Positions 24,324 through 33,081 of a DNA stretch of 64,000 nt are shown piece after piece. This DNA is from Spirosoma sp. 48-14. Lineage in GTDB: Bacteria; Bacteroidota; Bacteroidia; Cytophagales; Spirosomataceae. The notes under the pieces are model-generated. The model was not told where the DNA came from. It searched no databases and saw only the letters and a program-made list of their open reading frames with translations. Both the position numbers and the translations under genes were made by a program. The stretch spans positions 552,448 through 616,447 of the forward strand of contig NZ_MKUD01000001.1 in NCBI RefSeq assembly GCF_001898575.1. Reading direction: 5' to 3'. The stretch's first letter is position 1. Every line of letters begins with the position of its first letter.

Positions 24324-26510
24324 ATGAGATTTCTTTTCTGCACATTCTATTGCTGTCTACTGGTCACTGCTGGATTCTCCCAAGCCCAGAAACTACCCGT
24401 CTATCAAGCCAACGCCTTTACAGCCGACTGGCTTATTTCACCCGTTACGCAGAAAGCAGGCGTCTATCAGGCCAATAATGGGAAAGATCTGGTTCTATCG
24501 AACGGATTAATTACACGTCGGTTCCGAATCAGCCCCAATCTGGCTACTGTCGATTATAAAAATCTGACGACAGGTGAGCAGTTTGTCCGCTCAGTCCGGC
24601 CCGAAGCCCTATTGGTTCTTAACGGCAAAACGTATCGGGTTGGCGGGCTTTATGGCCAGAAAGAGCATGCGTATCTGCTCGAAGAATGGGTCGATCAATT
24701 TACGGCCAATCCAACTGATTTCCAGTTCAAATCCTTTACTGTAGCCCCCATAAAGGCTTACCTAAACTGGCAGCCACGGACCTGGACTATGAACCGACAG
24801 CAGCCAACGGGTCAGGAATTACAACTGGTTTTTACCGCTAATTCGCCTGAGTTGAACGGCCTCGACGTAACAGTCCACTATGCGCTCTACGACGGTATTC
24901 CCAGTCTCTGCAAATGGGTAACGCTCGACAATAAATCAAGGGTACCCATCCATATTAATCAGATCATCAGCGAAGTACTCGCAACTCCCGAAGAAGAGTC
25001 GGCTGTGGTGGGGAAGCCTGAGCAGATGAAAAAACCGCAGCGGATTTACATAGAAAACAACTTTGCGTTCAACAACGCCATGCGGTACGATCTGTCCGAT
25101 CAGGCCACGCATTGGCATACTGATTCGCTCTATACATCGCAGGTCAACTATAACTACGAAACACCCTGTCTGCTGGAAGTGTACCCAACTGTCGGGGTGG
25201 GTATTGATCTGGCTCCCACGCAAACTTATACCTCCATTCGTACCCACGAATTACTGCTCGACTCCTACGACCGCGAACGTAACGGACTGGCTCGTCGACG
25301 GTTTTATCAGGCTGTTGCGCCCTGGACGACGCAGAATCCGATATTTATGCACCTGGTTAGTACCGAACCGGCCGTAGTCAAAAACGCAATCGATCAATGT
25401 TCCCAAACGGGATATGAACTGGTCATCCTGAGTTTTGGCAGTGGCCTCAATATGGAAGATACGAGCCAGACCAACATTCAGAAATTTAAAGCCCTGGCCG
25501 ATTATGCACACAGCAAAGGCATTTTACTAGGCGGCTATTCGCTCTTCAGCAGCCGCCGAATCGACGACGAAACCGACGTGATCGATCCCAAAACCGGGCT
25601 ACCCGATAAAGGGGCATTTTTCGGTCATGCACCCTGTCTGGCCAGTCAATGGGGCATTCGTTACCTGAACAGCCTGAAAAAATTCATTACCGAAACCGGA
25701 TTCGATCTGCTCGAACACGATGGCCCCTATCCGGGCGATGTTTGTGCATCGACCAAACACCCTGGTCATAAAGGTCTGGACGATTCGCAATGGGTGCAGA
25801 TGGAGATGCAAAAGGGATTTTACCGATTCCTGAACGAGCGGGGTGTTTATATCAACGCGCCTGACTGGTATTTCATGGATGGTACCAACAAAATTGCCCT
25901 GGGCTATCGGGAAGTCAATTTCTCCCTCTCACGTGACCAGCAAAAACTCCTGAACCGACAGAATATTTTCGACGGAACCTGGGAAAAAACAGCCACCATG
26001 AGCTGGGGGTTCGTGCCGCTTACCAAATACCAGGGTGGTGGGCCTGAAGCCGTTCTGGAACCACTTAGTGAACATCTGACCGACTACGAACAACTCATGA
26101 TGCAATATTATGGCGCGGGGGTTCAGGCTTGCTATCGGGGACCTCGGCTGTACGATACCGAAACGACGAAGCAAACCGTAACACGCGTAATCGACTGGTA
26201 TAAAAAGTACCGCCTGATTCTGAACGCCGATCTGATTCACCTGCGCCGACCCGATGGCCGCGACTGGGATGGCATCCTGCATGTGAATCCAACAGGCAAA
26301 GAAAAAGGGCTGGTCATGCTATACAATCCGCTAAAAACCAGAATGACGCGAACCATAAAACTTCCCTTATATTACACGGGTCTTCGTCAGACAGCCCGGA
26401 TCAGACAAGGAGAGGGAAAGGCACAACCGTACACCTTAAATCGGCAGTATGAAGTTGAACTGGCCGTTACGATTGAACCCGAAAGTTATGGTTGGTGGGT
26501 CATTGAATAA
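24324..26510 (+). CDS. secreted GH36/alpha-galactosidase-like protein
   Basis: A 728-residue exported protein; signal peptide about 1-20 (TAGFSQAQ). The layout matches clan GH-D-like enzymes: an N-terminal beta-sandwich (about 40-300), a TIM barrel (about 330-600) beginning with LVSTEPAVVKNAIDQC, and a short C-terminal beta domain. GFDLLEHDGPYPGDVC (about 458-473) sits where GH36 has its nucleophile strand, with Asp in LEHDGP as candidate; GYREVNFSLSRDQQ and RGPRLYDTE follow. I cannot assign a CAZy family firmly, and the usual KWD motif is not seen. Its last 11 bp overlap the convergent MarR gene. Confidence 0.62.
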   Translation: MRFLFCTFYCCLLVTAGFSQAQKLPVYQANAFTADWLISPVTQKAGVYQANNGKDLVLSNGLITRRFRISPNLATVDYKNLTTGEQFVRSVRPEALLVLNGKTYRVGGLYGQKEHAYLLEEWVDQFTANPTDFQFKSFTVAPIKAYLNWQPRTWTMNRQQPTGQELQLVFTANSPELNGLDVTVHYALYDGIPSLCKWVTLDNKSRVPIHINQIISEVLATPEEESAVVGKPEQMKKPQRIYIENNFAFNNAMRYDLSDQATHWHTDSLYTSQVNYNYETPCLLEVYPTVGVGIDLAPTQTYTSIRTHELLLDSYDRERNGLARRRFYQAVAPWTTQNPIFMHLVSTEPAVVKNAIDQCSQTGYELVILSFGSGLNMEDTSQTNIQKFKALADYAHSKGILLGGYSLFSSRRIDDETDVIDPKTGLPDKGAFFGHAPCLASQWGIRYLNSLKKFITETGFDLLEHDGPYPGDVCASTKHPGHKGLDDSQWVQMEMQKGFYRFLNERGVYINAPDWYFMDGTNKIALGYREVNFSLSRDQQKLLNRQNIFDGTWEKTATMSWGFVPLTKYQGGGPEAVLEPLSEHLTDYEQLMMQYYGAGVQACYRGPRLYDTETTKQTVTRVIDWYKKYRLILNADLIHLRRPDGRDWDGILHVNPTGKEKGLVMLYNPLKTRMTRTIKLPLYYTGLRQTARIRQGEGKAQPYTLNRQYEVELAVTIEPESYGWWVIE

Positions 26511-27015
26511 TAGAAAATCGCTCGCCGTCCTCGTCAGATTCGCTCAGGGATTCGTGATAAGCTGTGATTTGATAGAGCACGTCTACGGCTATGGCGAAGT
26601 TATCTTCCCCAACCAGCGCTTTGTAGGTATCGGTTAGCTTCTTCTGTTCTTTTTTAGCCGTTAGCAACAGCTTTTGCCCTTCTTTGGTTAGCCTGATTTT
26701 GGAACTACGGCCATCGCGTTGGCTTCGTTCGGTGGTAATTAGCCCTTCCGCTTCCATCTCTTTTACTGTCCGGCTCATCGCCTGTTTAGGCTGCATGGCA
26801 CGTCGGGCAAGTTCCTGATTGGTAACACCCTCCAGACTGATATTCGTCAAAAACCGCATAAAGGAGGTTTTGAACGGTATATCGGTTTTCTCGTTCATGG
26901 CTCGCTGCATCCACAAATCAGACAGACGCTTCACTACAGCAATCAGCCGCCCCCAATTGCGGTCGTTATGCTGCATATGGTCGGCTAACTCCTTCTCTAA
27001 TTTCTTTTTTTTCAT
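26500..27015 (-). CDS. MarR-family transcriptional regulator
   Basis: A 171-residue winged-helix regulator. The DNA-binding core is GVTNQELARRAMQPKQAMSRTVKEMEAEGLI with the wing ERSQRDGRSSKIRLTKEGQ, typical of MarR. The ATG at 27015 (MKKKKLEKEL) is preferred to one 13 codons upstream that would extend into the operator region. Two direct repeats upstream look like its own operators. The convergent 11-bp overlap with the glycosidase-like gene means antisense transcription is possible. Confidence 0.8.
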   Translation of the reverse strand: MKKKKLEKELADHMQHNDRNWGRLIAVVKRLSDLWMQRAMNEKTDIPFKTSFMRFLTNISLEGVTNQELARRAMQPKQAMSRTVKEMEAEGLITTERSQRDGRSSKIRLTKEGQKLLLTAKKEQKKLTDTYKALVGEDNFAIAVDVLYQITAYHESLSESDEDGERFSIIQ

Positions 27016-27060
27016 CTTATCTGGTAAGTGTTCCTGGAACAAATATACGTTCAATATATA

Positions 27061-27095
27061 TAGTCAACAATGATTACTAACTAGTCAACAATTAT
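27061..27095 (-). promoter_or_regulatory. candidate MarR operators (direct repeats)
   Basis: TAGTCAACAATGAT (27061-27074) and TAGTCAACAATTAT (27082-27095) are near-identical direct repeats, 21 bp apart, which places them on the same helix face. They lie 46-80 bp upstream of the MarR start, fitting autoregulation. Confidence 0.5.
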
Positions 27096-27118
27096 GACTA
27101 ATTTTGCTTTTATCGATA

Positions 27119-27405
27119 GAACGCAGATTTTTATGATTACTATGATTAATTATGATCTCCTACTCAAAACACACTGATTATCAGGGCACCTGTTTTATAT
27201 CGAAGCTGTTTTAAACTTTTACAAATTGAGCCCCAATAGATGCATTTTTGTCATACTGAGGAACGAAGCATCTTCGGTAGATGGAGTTATAGTAGCTACC
27301 AAAGATGCTTCGTTCCTCAGCATGACAACCCAATTTCTGGCCTGAGCAGTAAAGTTTAAGCTACTTCATCATAATAAATCATATCGATCATAAAAATCTG
27401 TGTTC
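27119..27405. repeat. composite nested inverted repeat
   Basis: The outer arms 27119-27156 and 27368-27405 match at 33 of 38 positions and belong to the AACACAGATT family of 19714 and 45017. They are separated by 211 bp that contain a complete second hairpin (27248-27328, GAGGAACGAAGCATC family). The structure looks like one repeat inserted into another. It fills most of the gap between the MarR and VOC genes; I see no coding potential in it. Confidence 0.7.
27248..27328. repeat. 33-bp inverted repeat, GAGGAACGAAGCATC family
   Basis: Arms 27248-27280 and 27296-27328 pair with two mismatches around a 15-nt loop. I recall the word GAGGAACGAAGCATC as common in intergenic DNA of related Bacteroidota, but could not check it. 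It is nested in the composite repeat at 27119-27405. Confidence 0.75.
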
Positions 27406-27436
27406 CATCATTACTTCGAATCAATCAACCAACACA

Positions 27437-27811
27437 ATGTCGTTTAAACATCTGAATCTGGCTGTACCCGATGTGGTACAAACCAAAACCTTTTTTGAAA
27501 CCTATTTCGGCTTCCAATGCCAGGAAGTAAAAGGCGATAACGTCATCGCTATTCTGGAAGACCAGGACGGATTTATTCTATCAATTAGTAATTTCTCAAA
27601 AAACGAAATTCCGCAGTACCCTACTGATTTTCACGTAGGCTTTGTACAGGATACCCCCGAACAGGTTATGGCAATTTATCAAACCATGAAAGCAGATGGT
27701 GTTGCGGTAGGGAAAGAGCCACGCAACTATGGGGGCCGTGGTACCATGTCCTTTTATGTTGAAGCGCCCGGTAAGGTACTGGTCGAAGTGTTATGCATAA
27801 CGGCCGACTGA
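27437..27811 (+). CDS. VOC (glyoxalase/bleomycin resistance) family protein
   Basis: A 124-residue single vicinal-oxygen-chelate module with two beta-alpha-beta-beta-beta repeats: MSFKHLNLAVPDV at the start and DFHVGFVQDTPEQV in the middle. His5, His62-region (DFHVGF) and a C-terminal Glu (KVLVEVLC) are plausible metal ligands. Members include lyases, dioxygenases and binding proteins; no specific substrate can be given. Closely followed by a DinB gene on the same strand. Confidence 0.8.
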   Translation: MSFKHLNLAVPDVVQTKTFFETYFGFQCQEVKGDNVIAILEDQDGFILSISNFSKNEIPQYPTDFHVGFVQDTPEQVMAIYQTMKADGVAVGKEPRNYGGRGTMSFYVEAPGKVLVEVLCITAD

Positions 27812-27905
27812 CCCAATCATGACCTTTTGCTCAATTGATAGTCAATTGCTTGGGCCACATATGTGATAATGAGTACATTGTATCGTAAACCGAACGCACA
27901 TATTT

Positions 27906-28433
27906 ATGCCTCAACTCGACCAGCTTTTAGCCGAAGTAGCCGCAGCCCGCACGCAATACATAACCGAAGTAGGTAAACTAACCGAAGAGCAGGCGCAATG
28001 GAGGCCCTCACCCGATGTATGGAATGCTGTGGATAACACCGAACATTTGTACTGGGCCGAGCATGGGGGTATCTGGGGCATGTGGCGGGCCTATCACGCC
28101 CAAAAAGCGGGAACACCCATCTGGGAAGGCGAATTGGTAAATAAGGGCTTAACTGCCGATGAGATTGTTGCCCGAACCTGGCGCGAAAAAGAGCAGGTTC
28201 CGGCCATTGCGGCTCCTCGTATGGGGGGTTCATTGGCGTTCTGGCTATCGGCGCTGGATAGCCTACAACAGCCACTAGCCGATCTGGCAAACGCACTGGC
28301 TGATGAAGATCTGGAAACCATTATTCATCCCCATGTGCTGTCTGGCCCACTAGACATTCGGCAGCGGTTCCAGTTCCTGCGCTTCCACATCGACCGCCAC
28401 CGAAATCAGGTTATGGCGCTGGGGTTAGTTTAA
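27906..28433 (+). CDS. DinB-family putative metal-dependent protein
   Basis: A 175-residue four-helix-bundle protein of the DinB/YfiT superfamily. Candidate metal-binding histidines appear at the expected places: NTEHLYWAEHGG (about 46-57) and the C-terminal FLRFHIDRHRNQV (about 157-169). In organisms with bacillithiol, some members are thiol transferases, and bshA is in this window, but such a role is inference only. It is convergent with the ABC exporter, with a hairpin between. Confidence 0.75.
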   Translation: MPQLDQLLAEVAAARTQYITEVGKLTEEQAQWRPSPDVWNAVDNTEHLYWAEHGGIWGMWRAYHAQKAGTPIWEGELVNKGLTADEIVARTWREKEQVPAIAAPRMGGSLAFWLSALDSLQQPLADLANALADEDLETIIHPHVLSGPLDIRQRFQFLRFHIDRHRNQVMALGLV

Positions 28434-28453
28434 ACAACTACTCTAAAAACGAA

Positions 28454-28485
28454 TCGGGCGAAGATACCAAACTATCTCCGCCCGA
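28454..28485. terminator. bidirectional terminator hairpin
   Basis: TCGGGCGAAGATA (28454-28466) pairs with 28473-28485 with one mismatch and a 6-nt loop, between convergent dinB-like and ABC exporter genes. Confidence 0.7.
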
Positions 28486-28514
28486 CCGTCAATTGGAAAC
28501 CAAAAACTGTCTTA

Positions 28515-30296
28515 TTAAACCTCTTCTGTCTGCAATTGTTTTTCGTAGAGTTCGCGATAGGCACCATTTAGCGCCAGCAATTCCTCATGTGTACCTTGCT
28601 CGATGATTTCGCCATCGTCGAGCATGATGATGTGGTCGGCTAGTTTGGCCGATGAAACCCGGTGCGAAATCACGACCGATGTACGGTCGGCCATGATGCG
28701 CTGGAGATTATTCAGAATGATATTTTCGGTGTTCGTATCAACAGCCGACAGGCAATCGTCCAGAATCAGAATTTTGGGGTCGCGGGCGATGGCACGAGCA
28801 ATACTCAGTCGCTGCTTTTGTCCACCCGAAAGGGTAACGCCCCGTTCGCCCACGCGGGTGTCGAACTGCTCAGGAAAATCGATTACGTTCTGGTAGAGAT
28901 CAGCGTCGCGGAGGGCCTGTTCAACGCGCTCCTGTGGCAGATCGGGCTTGCCGAAGCGAACGTTATTGCTGATGGTCTCGGAAAACAGAAATACATCCTG
29001 CGGCACATAGCCCATCTGTCCGCGTAACGACGTCAGATTGTAGTCTTTGATCGGAATACCATCAACCCTGATCTCGCCAAACGTCACATCGTACATGCGG
29101 GTCAGCAGGTTTGCCAGCGTACTCTTACCCGATCCGGTTGTACCCAGAATAGCCACCGTTTCGCCCGCCCGAACGTGCATGGAGAAATCTTTAATGGCCG
29201 TAATGCCCGAATCAGGATAAACAAACCGGACATTTTTGAATTCTATTTCACCCTGTATCGTGTGCTCAACATTTTTCTGCGATACGATGTCGGTTTTGAT
29301 CGTCAGGAATTCGTTGATGCGCTGTTGTGAAGCCGCTGCCCGTTGGGTCTGACTAGTTGTCCAGCCCAGCGCCATCACCGGCCAGGTCAGCATATTTACG
29401 TAGAGGATAAACTCGGTGATGTTGCCCGGTGTCAGTTGCCCTGCAATAATTTCCTGACCACCCACATAAATGACCAGCACGTTACTCAGCCCGACGAGGA
29501 TGGCGACCATCGGAAAAAACAATGAATCGACGCGCGTCAGTCCCAGCGATTTTGCCCGATACTCATCACTTTCAATTTCAAATTTGGCGGCCGAATTGGC
29601 TTCCTGCACAAACGATTTCAACACCCGAATACCCGAAAACGCTTCCTGCACATAGGTAGACAACCGCGACAGGCTCTTCTGAATTTCCTCGGACCGTTGA
29701 ATAATTATGTTATTAACCAGGTAAATCGCTATTGACAAAACCGGCAGAGGCAACAGCACATAGAGCGACAAGCGGGCGTTGATACTCACCATGTAGCTGA
29801 TCACTAGTATAAATAGCACGATCAGGTTCAAACCGTACATGATACTTGGCCCTATGTACATCCGCACTTTACTCACATCTTCCGAAATACGGGCCATCAA
29901 ATCGCCCGTGTTATGCTGGCGATAAAAACTAAGCGGCAAGGTCTGGTAGTGTTCGTAAATCTCATTTTTCAGATCATACTCCACATGCCGCGACATCACA
30001 ATCAGCGTTTGCCGAACCAGAAACAGGAAGAAGCCTTTCATGAGGGCCATGACCAACGTCAGCACGCCAAACAGCAAAATGCTCGTCCCAAATATCTCGT
30101 ACAGCCCCGATTGCAATGGGGAACCATCATAGAGATAATAGACATCCAGCGTTTCGCGGACCAGATCAAGCGCATACCGAACCAGTTGCGCCGGAAAAAT
30201 GCCGAACAGATTGGAGACCGCCGTAAAAATCGTCCCCAGAATCAGGTACCACTTGTATTTAAGAAGGTATTTATTAAGATAGGAAAGAGCTTTCAC
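28515..30296 (-). CDS. ABC exporter, fused permease-ATPase (MdlB/multidrug type)
   Basis: A 593-residue half-transporter with six transmembrane helices (about 1-310) and one ATPase. Walker A GTTGSGKST, Q-loop GYVPQDVFLFS, signature LSGGQKQRLSIARA and Walker B ILILDDCLSAVD are present; the Walker B ends in Asp-Asp rather than Asp-Glu, so the usual catalytic Glu is replaced by Asp, as in degenerate sites of heterodimeric exporters. No partner subunit is adjacent. Start: the GTG at 30296 (MKALSYLNKYLLKYKWY) is preferred to a TTG three codons upstream. Confidence 0.85.
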   Translation of the reverse strand: MKALSYLNKYLLKYKWYLILGTIFTAVSNLFGIFPAQLVRYALDLVRETLDVYYLYDGSPLQSGLYEIFGTSILLFGVLTLVMALMKGFFLFLVRQTLIVMSRHVEYDLKNEIYEHYQTLPLSFYRQHNTGDLMARISEDVSKVRMYIGPSIMYGLNLIVLFILVISYMVSINARLSLYVLLPLPVLSIAIYLVNNIIIQRSEEIQKSLSRLSTYVQEAFSGIRVLKSFVQEANSAAKFEIESDEYRAKSLGLTRVDSLFFPMVAILVGLSNVLVIYVGGQEIIAGQLTPGNITEFILYVNMLTWPVMALGWTTSQTQRAAASQQRINEFLTIKTDIVSQKNVEHTIQGEIEFKNVRFVYPDSGITAIKDFSMHVRAGETVAILGTTGSGKSTLANLLTRMYDVTFGEIRVDGIPIKDYNLTSLRGQMGYVPQDVFLFSETISNNVRFGKPDLPQERVEQALRDADLYQNVIDFPEQFDTRVGERGVTLSGGQKQRLSIARAIARDPKILILDDCLSAVDTNTENIILNNLQRIMADRTSVVISHRVSSAKLADHIIMLDDGEIIEQGTHEELLALNGAYRELYEKQLQTEEV

Positions 30297-30367
30297 AGAG
30301 ACCAAACAGCATTTTTTTCGTAACGGCTCAGCCTTCGGAAAAGTTGCAAAGAGCAGGGTGCGTGGGG

Positions 30368-30475
30368 TAGGGAGCGAGGAGCATGGAGCAAGATGCCAGG
30401 AGAGTTATTATAGAACGCTTGCCACACATTACGCCCCTTGCTCCCCGCCCCAGGCACCGCGCTCCTTGCACCTTG
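30368..30475. repeat. degenerate G-rich inverted repeat upstream of nusB
   Basis: Imperfect arms around 30368-30402 (GGTAGGGAGCGAGGAGC) and 30438-30475 (CTTGCTCCCCGCCCC). It is a poorer match than the other gene-end hairpins and resembles the G-rich arm at 13390. It ends just where the nusB -33 element begins. Confidence 0.4.
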
Positions 30476-30496
30476 CCTAAAAAAGTCGTACTTTTG
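30466..30496 (+). promoter_or_regulatory. promoter of the nusB operon
   Basis: TTG at 30466-30468, a 20-bp spacer, then TACTTTTG at 30489-30496 fits the Bacteroidetes TTG/TAnnTTTG promoter. It lies 50 bp before the nusB start. Confidence 0.65.
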
Positions 30497-30546
30497 CACC
30501 CATATTCAGTTCTTTAAAATATCGGTAGAATTTAAGATTTAGGCGG

Positions 30547-31716
30547 ATGCTCAACAGGCGACTACTCCGAATAAAGGTCATGCAGGCGTTATACGCACTT
30601 CGGCAGGCCGAATTTTCCAATCAACAACTAGCCCTCGACGGCATCAACGAACTCTTCCAACCCGACCTAAACTCGATGCAACCGCAGAATAAGCGGCAAC
30701 TCGAAGGCTACCGAAAACTGGCCAGTGCGCTTTTTGAAGAAGCCATTAAAACTGGTCAACCTGCCCAGGACGATGATGCTCCCCGACAAGTGTTGAAAGC
30801 CGCCAACGACGGTTTTGTCTTTTACCAAAGTCGGACCAAGAAAGATCGTCAGCATATGGCTCAACTGATGATCACGCAGGTCAATGGTATATACGACGAT
30901 TATCTACGGGTCATGCTGCTATTACCCGAACTGGCCCGTGCAGCCCGTATTGATCGCGAACGCCCCTACCGTGACCCCGACGAGACCCCATTCCCGTTCG
31001 AGTCGGACTTTGCCGACAACACGGTTATACAGGCGTTGGCGAACCATCAACCCCTGAAAAATGAAGTTCTTCGACACAACATTTCCTGGGCCGACGATCA
31101 GCCGTTCGTTCGGAAAGCGCTGCGTGAAGCGCTGAAAACCGACGAAACCTACCGAGCCTATTGCAGCCAGCAGACGCACACAGCCGACGAAGATCAGGCT
31201 TTGGCACAATACGTGTTGCGAACGCTGATATTCAAGCACGATACGATCCGGGATCACCTGGCCGAGATTGACCTGAGCTGGACCGAGAACAGTGAAGTAG
31301 TCCGGGGGTTAGCTATCCGTACCTTAAAATCGGTGCAGAGCGCAACAGGCTTACAGCTCGAACCACTGACCGACGACTGGGAAGAAGATGAGTTTTTCCT
31401 GAATACACTGTTTCAGAAATCGCTGGAGAACGACGCTGAGTACGAGCAACTCCTGGCCGAACAGCTCCAGAACTGGGATATGGAACGGGTAGCGATGATC
31501 GACAAAATCATTCTGAAACTGGCGGTTTGCGAATTAATGAGTTTTCCAAACATTCCAGTCAAAGTTACGATTAATGAATATATTGAGCTGGCAAAGGCCT
31601 ATAGTACGCCTAAAAGCGGTAAGTTTGTCAATGGGATTTTAGACAATTTATCCGAAAAATTGCAGGCATCCGGTCATTTGCGCAAAAGTGGACGAGGCTT
31701 ATTGGACAATAAATAG
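30547..31716 (+). CDS. nusB: transcription antitermination factor NusB (long Bacteroidetes form)
   Basis: A 389-residue NusB, far longer than the about 140 residues of E. coli NusB. The N-terminus MLNRRLLRIKVMQALYAL is the NusB RNA-binding helix. The C-terminal NusB core is at about 290-375, with DMERVAMIDKIILKLAVCEL and VTINEYIELAKAYSTPKSGKFVNGILD. Between them lies about 200 residues of charged alpha-helical insert, normal in this phylum. NusB with NusE/S10 binds boxA RNA to prevent termination in rRNA operons. It opens the nusB-ytxH-DUF1573-yajC-ybbR-coaE run. Confidence 0.9.
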   Translation: MLNRRLLRIKVMQALYALRQAEFSNQQLALDGINELFQPDLNSMQPQNKRQLEGYRKLASALFEEAIKTGQPAQDDDAPRQVLKAANDGFVFYQSRTKKDRQHMAQLMITQVNGIYDDYLRVMLLLPELARAARIDRERPYRDPDETPFPFESDFADNTVIQALANHQPLKNEVLRHNISWADDQPFVRKALREALKTDETYRAYCSQQTHTADEDQALAQYVLRTLIFKHDTIRDHLAEIDLSWTENSEVVRGLAIRTLKSVQSATGLQLEPLTDDWEEDEFFLNTLFQKSLENDAEYEQLLAEQLQNWDMERVAMIDKIILKLAVCELMSFPNIPVKVTINEYIELAKAYSTPKSGKFVNGILDNLSEKLQASGHLRKSGRGLLDNK

Positions 31717-31829
31717 TTTATGGTTATGCGTTTACGGTTTATGGTTTTCAGTTTCAATGGCAGACTGTATTGATATAGTAACCCATTGAGAGCCGAAAAC
31801 CGAAATCGAAACCCGAAAACTCCACAGAA

Positions 31830-32132
31830 ATGAATAGACTTGGTCGTGACTTAACGTTTTTAGTGACAGGCATAGCTGTCGGGTCACTATTTGGCTTATT
31901 GTATGCGCCCGATAAGGGCAAAATTACCCGCGATCGGCTCTCGTTCCGCCTGTCGAAATACAGAGAGCAGATCAATGCATTGCTTCAGGACTTAGGTGGC
32001 TCAATCGATCAGCCCGAAAACTCGTCGAAGAATGAGGGCCAGCGCGTCGTAAACGATGCCCGCGAAAAAGCGGAACGGCTGCTCGAAGATGTAGACCGAC
32101 TGATGGCCCAGATTAAGCAACAGAACGCATAA
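31830..32132 (+). CDS. YtxH-domain membrane protein
   Basis: A 100-residue protein with one N-terminal hydrophobic segment (about 8-26, containing TGIAVGSLFGLLYAPDKG, the YtxH/gas-vesicle-GvpP-like signature) followed by a charged helical tail likely to form a coiled coil (about 65-98). Function unknown; YtxH proteins are often stress-linked. It follows nusB by 113 bp, which contain an imperfect inverted repeat (ACGGTTTATGGTTTTC versus GAAAACCGAAATCG). Confidence 0.75.
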   Translation: MNRLGRDLTFLVTGIAVGSLFGLLYAPDKGKITRDRLSFRLSKYREQINALLQDLGGSIDQPENSSKNEGQRVVNDAREKAERLLEDVDRLMAQIKQQNA

Positions 32133-32139
32133 GAAAAAT

Positions 32140-32190
32140 CGATGAAGCGTTTTTCATTTATAGCATTCATCAATGGAAAACGCTTCATCG
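32140..32190. repeat. 14-bp perfect inverted repeat before DUF1573 gene
   Basis: CGATGAAGCGTTTT (32140-32153) pairs with 32177-32190; pairing continues imperfectly inward. It lies 15 bp upstream of the DUF1573 start and could shape the leader of that message. An ATG inside it opens a longer frame that I rejected. Confidence 0.6.
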
Positions 32191-32204
32191 TAAACCATAC
32201 AAAA

Positions 32205-32657
32205 ATGCACCTCAGAAGTTGGCTATTGGTAGCCATTACGGTTGGCGTCGGGTTTGGGCAGATTAGCTGCGACAATCGAAAACAAGGGGAGGCTTCAAAA
32301 GAAGTGGCTTCCGAAAAAATGCCGAAAATTACATTTGCCGAGAAAGGTATTTATGACTTCGGTACGCTTACCGAGGGCGACACCGTCGATCATGTGTTTA
32401 CATTCACCAATACCGGCGAATTCCCTCTGATTATCAACAATATTACGGCATCCTGTGGATGTACCACGCCCGAATGGCCCCGCCAGCCCGTGGCACCGGG
32501 CGAAAAGTCGTCGGTACGCGTTCGATTCAATAGTCGGGGCAAAATGGGGCAGCAAAACAAAACCATTACCATCTTTGCCAACACGGAGCCCGCAATGACC
32601 GATCTTCAATTTAAAGCGATGGTCAATCCAAAACCTGACTCCGCTAAAAAATCGTAA
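32205..32657 (+). CDS. DUF1573 lipoprotein
   Basis: A 150-residue lipoprotein: signal peptide with lipobox Cys at about 22 (FGQISC). The rest is one DUF1573 immunoglobulin-like domain with its usual signature YDFGTLTEGDTVDHVFTFTNTG and ITASCGCTTPEWP, including a conserved Cys-Gly-Cys. The role is unknown but it is a constant member of this Bacteroidetes operon, immediately before yajC. The ATG at 32205 is chosen because the longer frame starts in a hairpin and would bury the signal peptide. Confidence 0.85.
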   Translation: MHLRSWLLVAITVGVGFGQISCDNRKQGEASKEVASEKMPKITFAEKGIYDFGTLTEGDTVDHVFTFTNTGEFPLIINNITASCGCTTPEWPRQPVAPGEKSSVRVRFNSRGKMGQQNKTITIFANTEPAMTDLQFKAMVNPKPDSAKKS

Positions 32658-32673
32658 CTAACCTAACAAGACC

Positions 32674-32994
32674 ATGCTTTCAATTTTATTACAGGCTCCG
32701 GCCGGCTCCAACACATCCATGATTTATAATGTGTTGCTCTGGGTGGGTATTATTGGTATTTTCTACTTCTTCATGATTCGTCCGCAACAAAAGAAGCAGA
32801 AAGATCAAAAGTCATTTATCGACAACCTCAAAAAAGGCGACACGGTGGTCACTATTGGCGGGCTGCACGGCAAAGTTGTTTCGGTAGAAGCCGCCACCGT
32901 TACGCTCGAAGTCGATAAAGGTACCAAACTGACTTTCGAACGCACGTCCATCTCGCGGGAAGCCAGTGTTAAGCCAGATGACGAGAAGAAGTAA
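32674..32994 (+). CDS. yajC: preprotein translocase subunit YajC
   Basis: A 106-residue inner membrane protein: one transmembrane helix (about 18-36), then FFMIRPQQKKQKDQKSFIDNL, the YajC signature, and a small beta domain with GDTVVTIGGLHGKVVS. YajC associates with SecDF in protein export. It starts 16 bp after the DUF1573 stop and is co-transcribed with its neighbours. Confidence 0.92.
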   Translation: MLSILLQAPAGSNTSMIYNVLLWVGIIGIFYFFMIRPQQKKQKDQKSFIDNLKKGDTVVTIGGLHGKVVSVEAATVTLEVDKGTKLTFERTSISREASVKPDDEKK

Positions 32995-33081
32995 TTTCGA
33001 ATACAGTATATTGAGGGGCAGTACGTAAACGAGTGTAATAAATGAACGTGCTGCCCTCACTATAGTTATTGCATTGATCCT

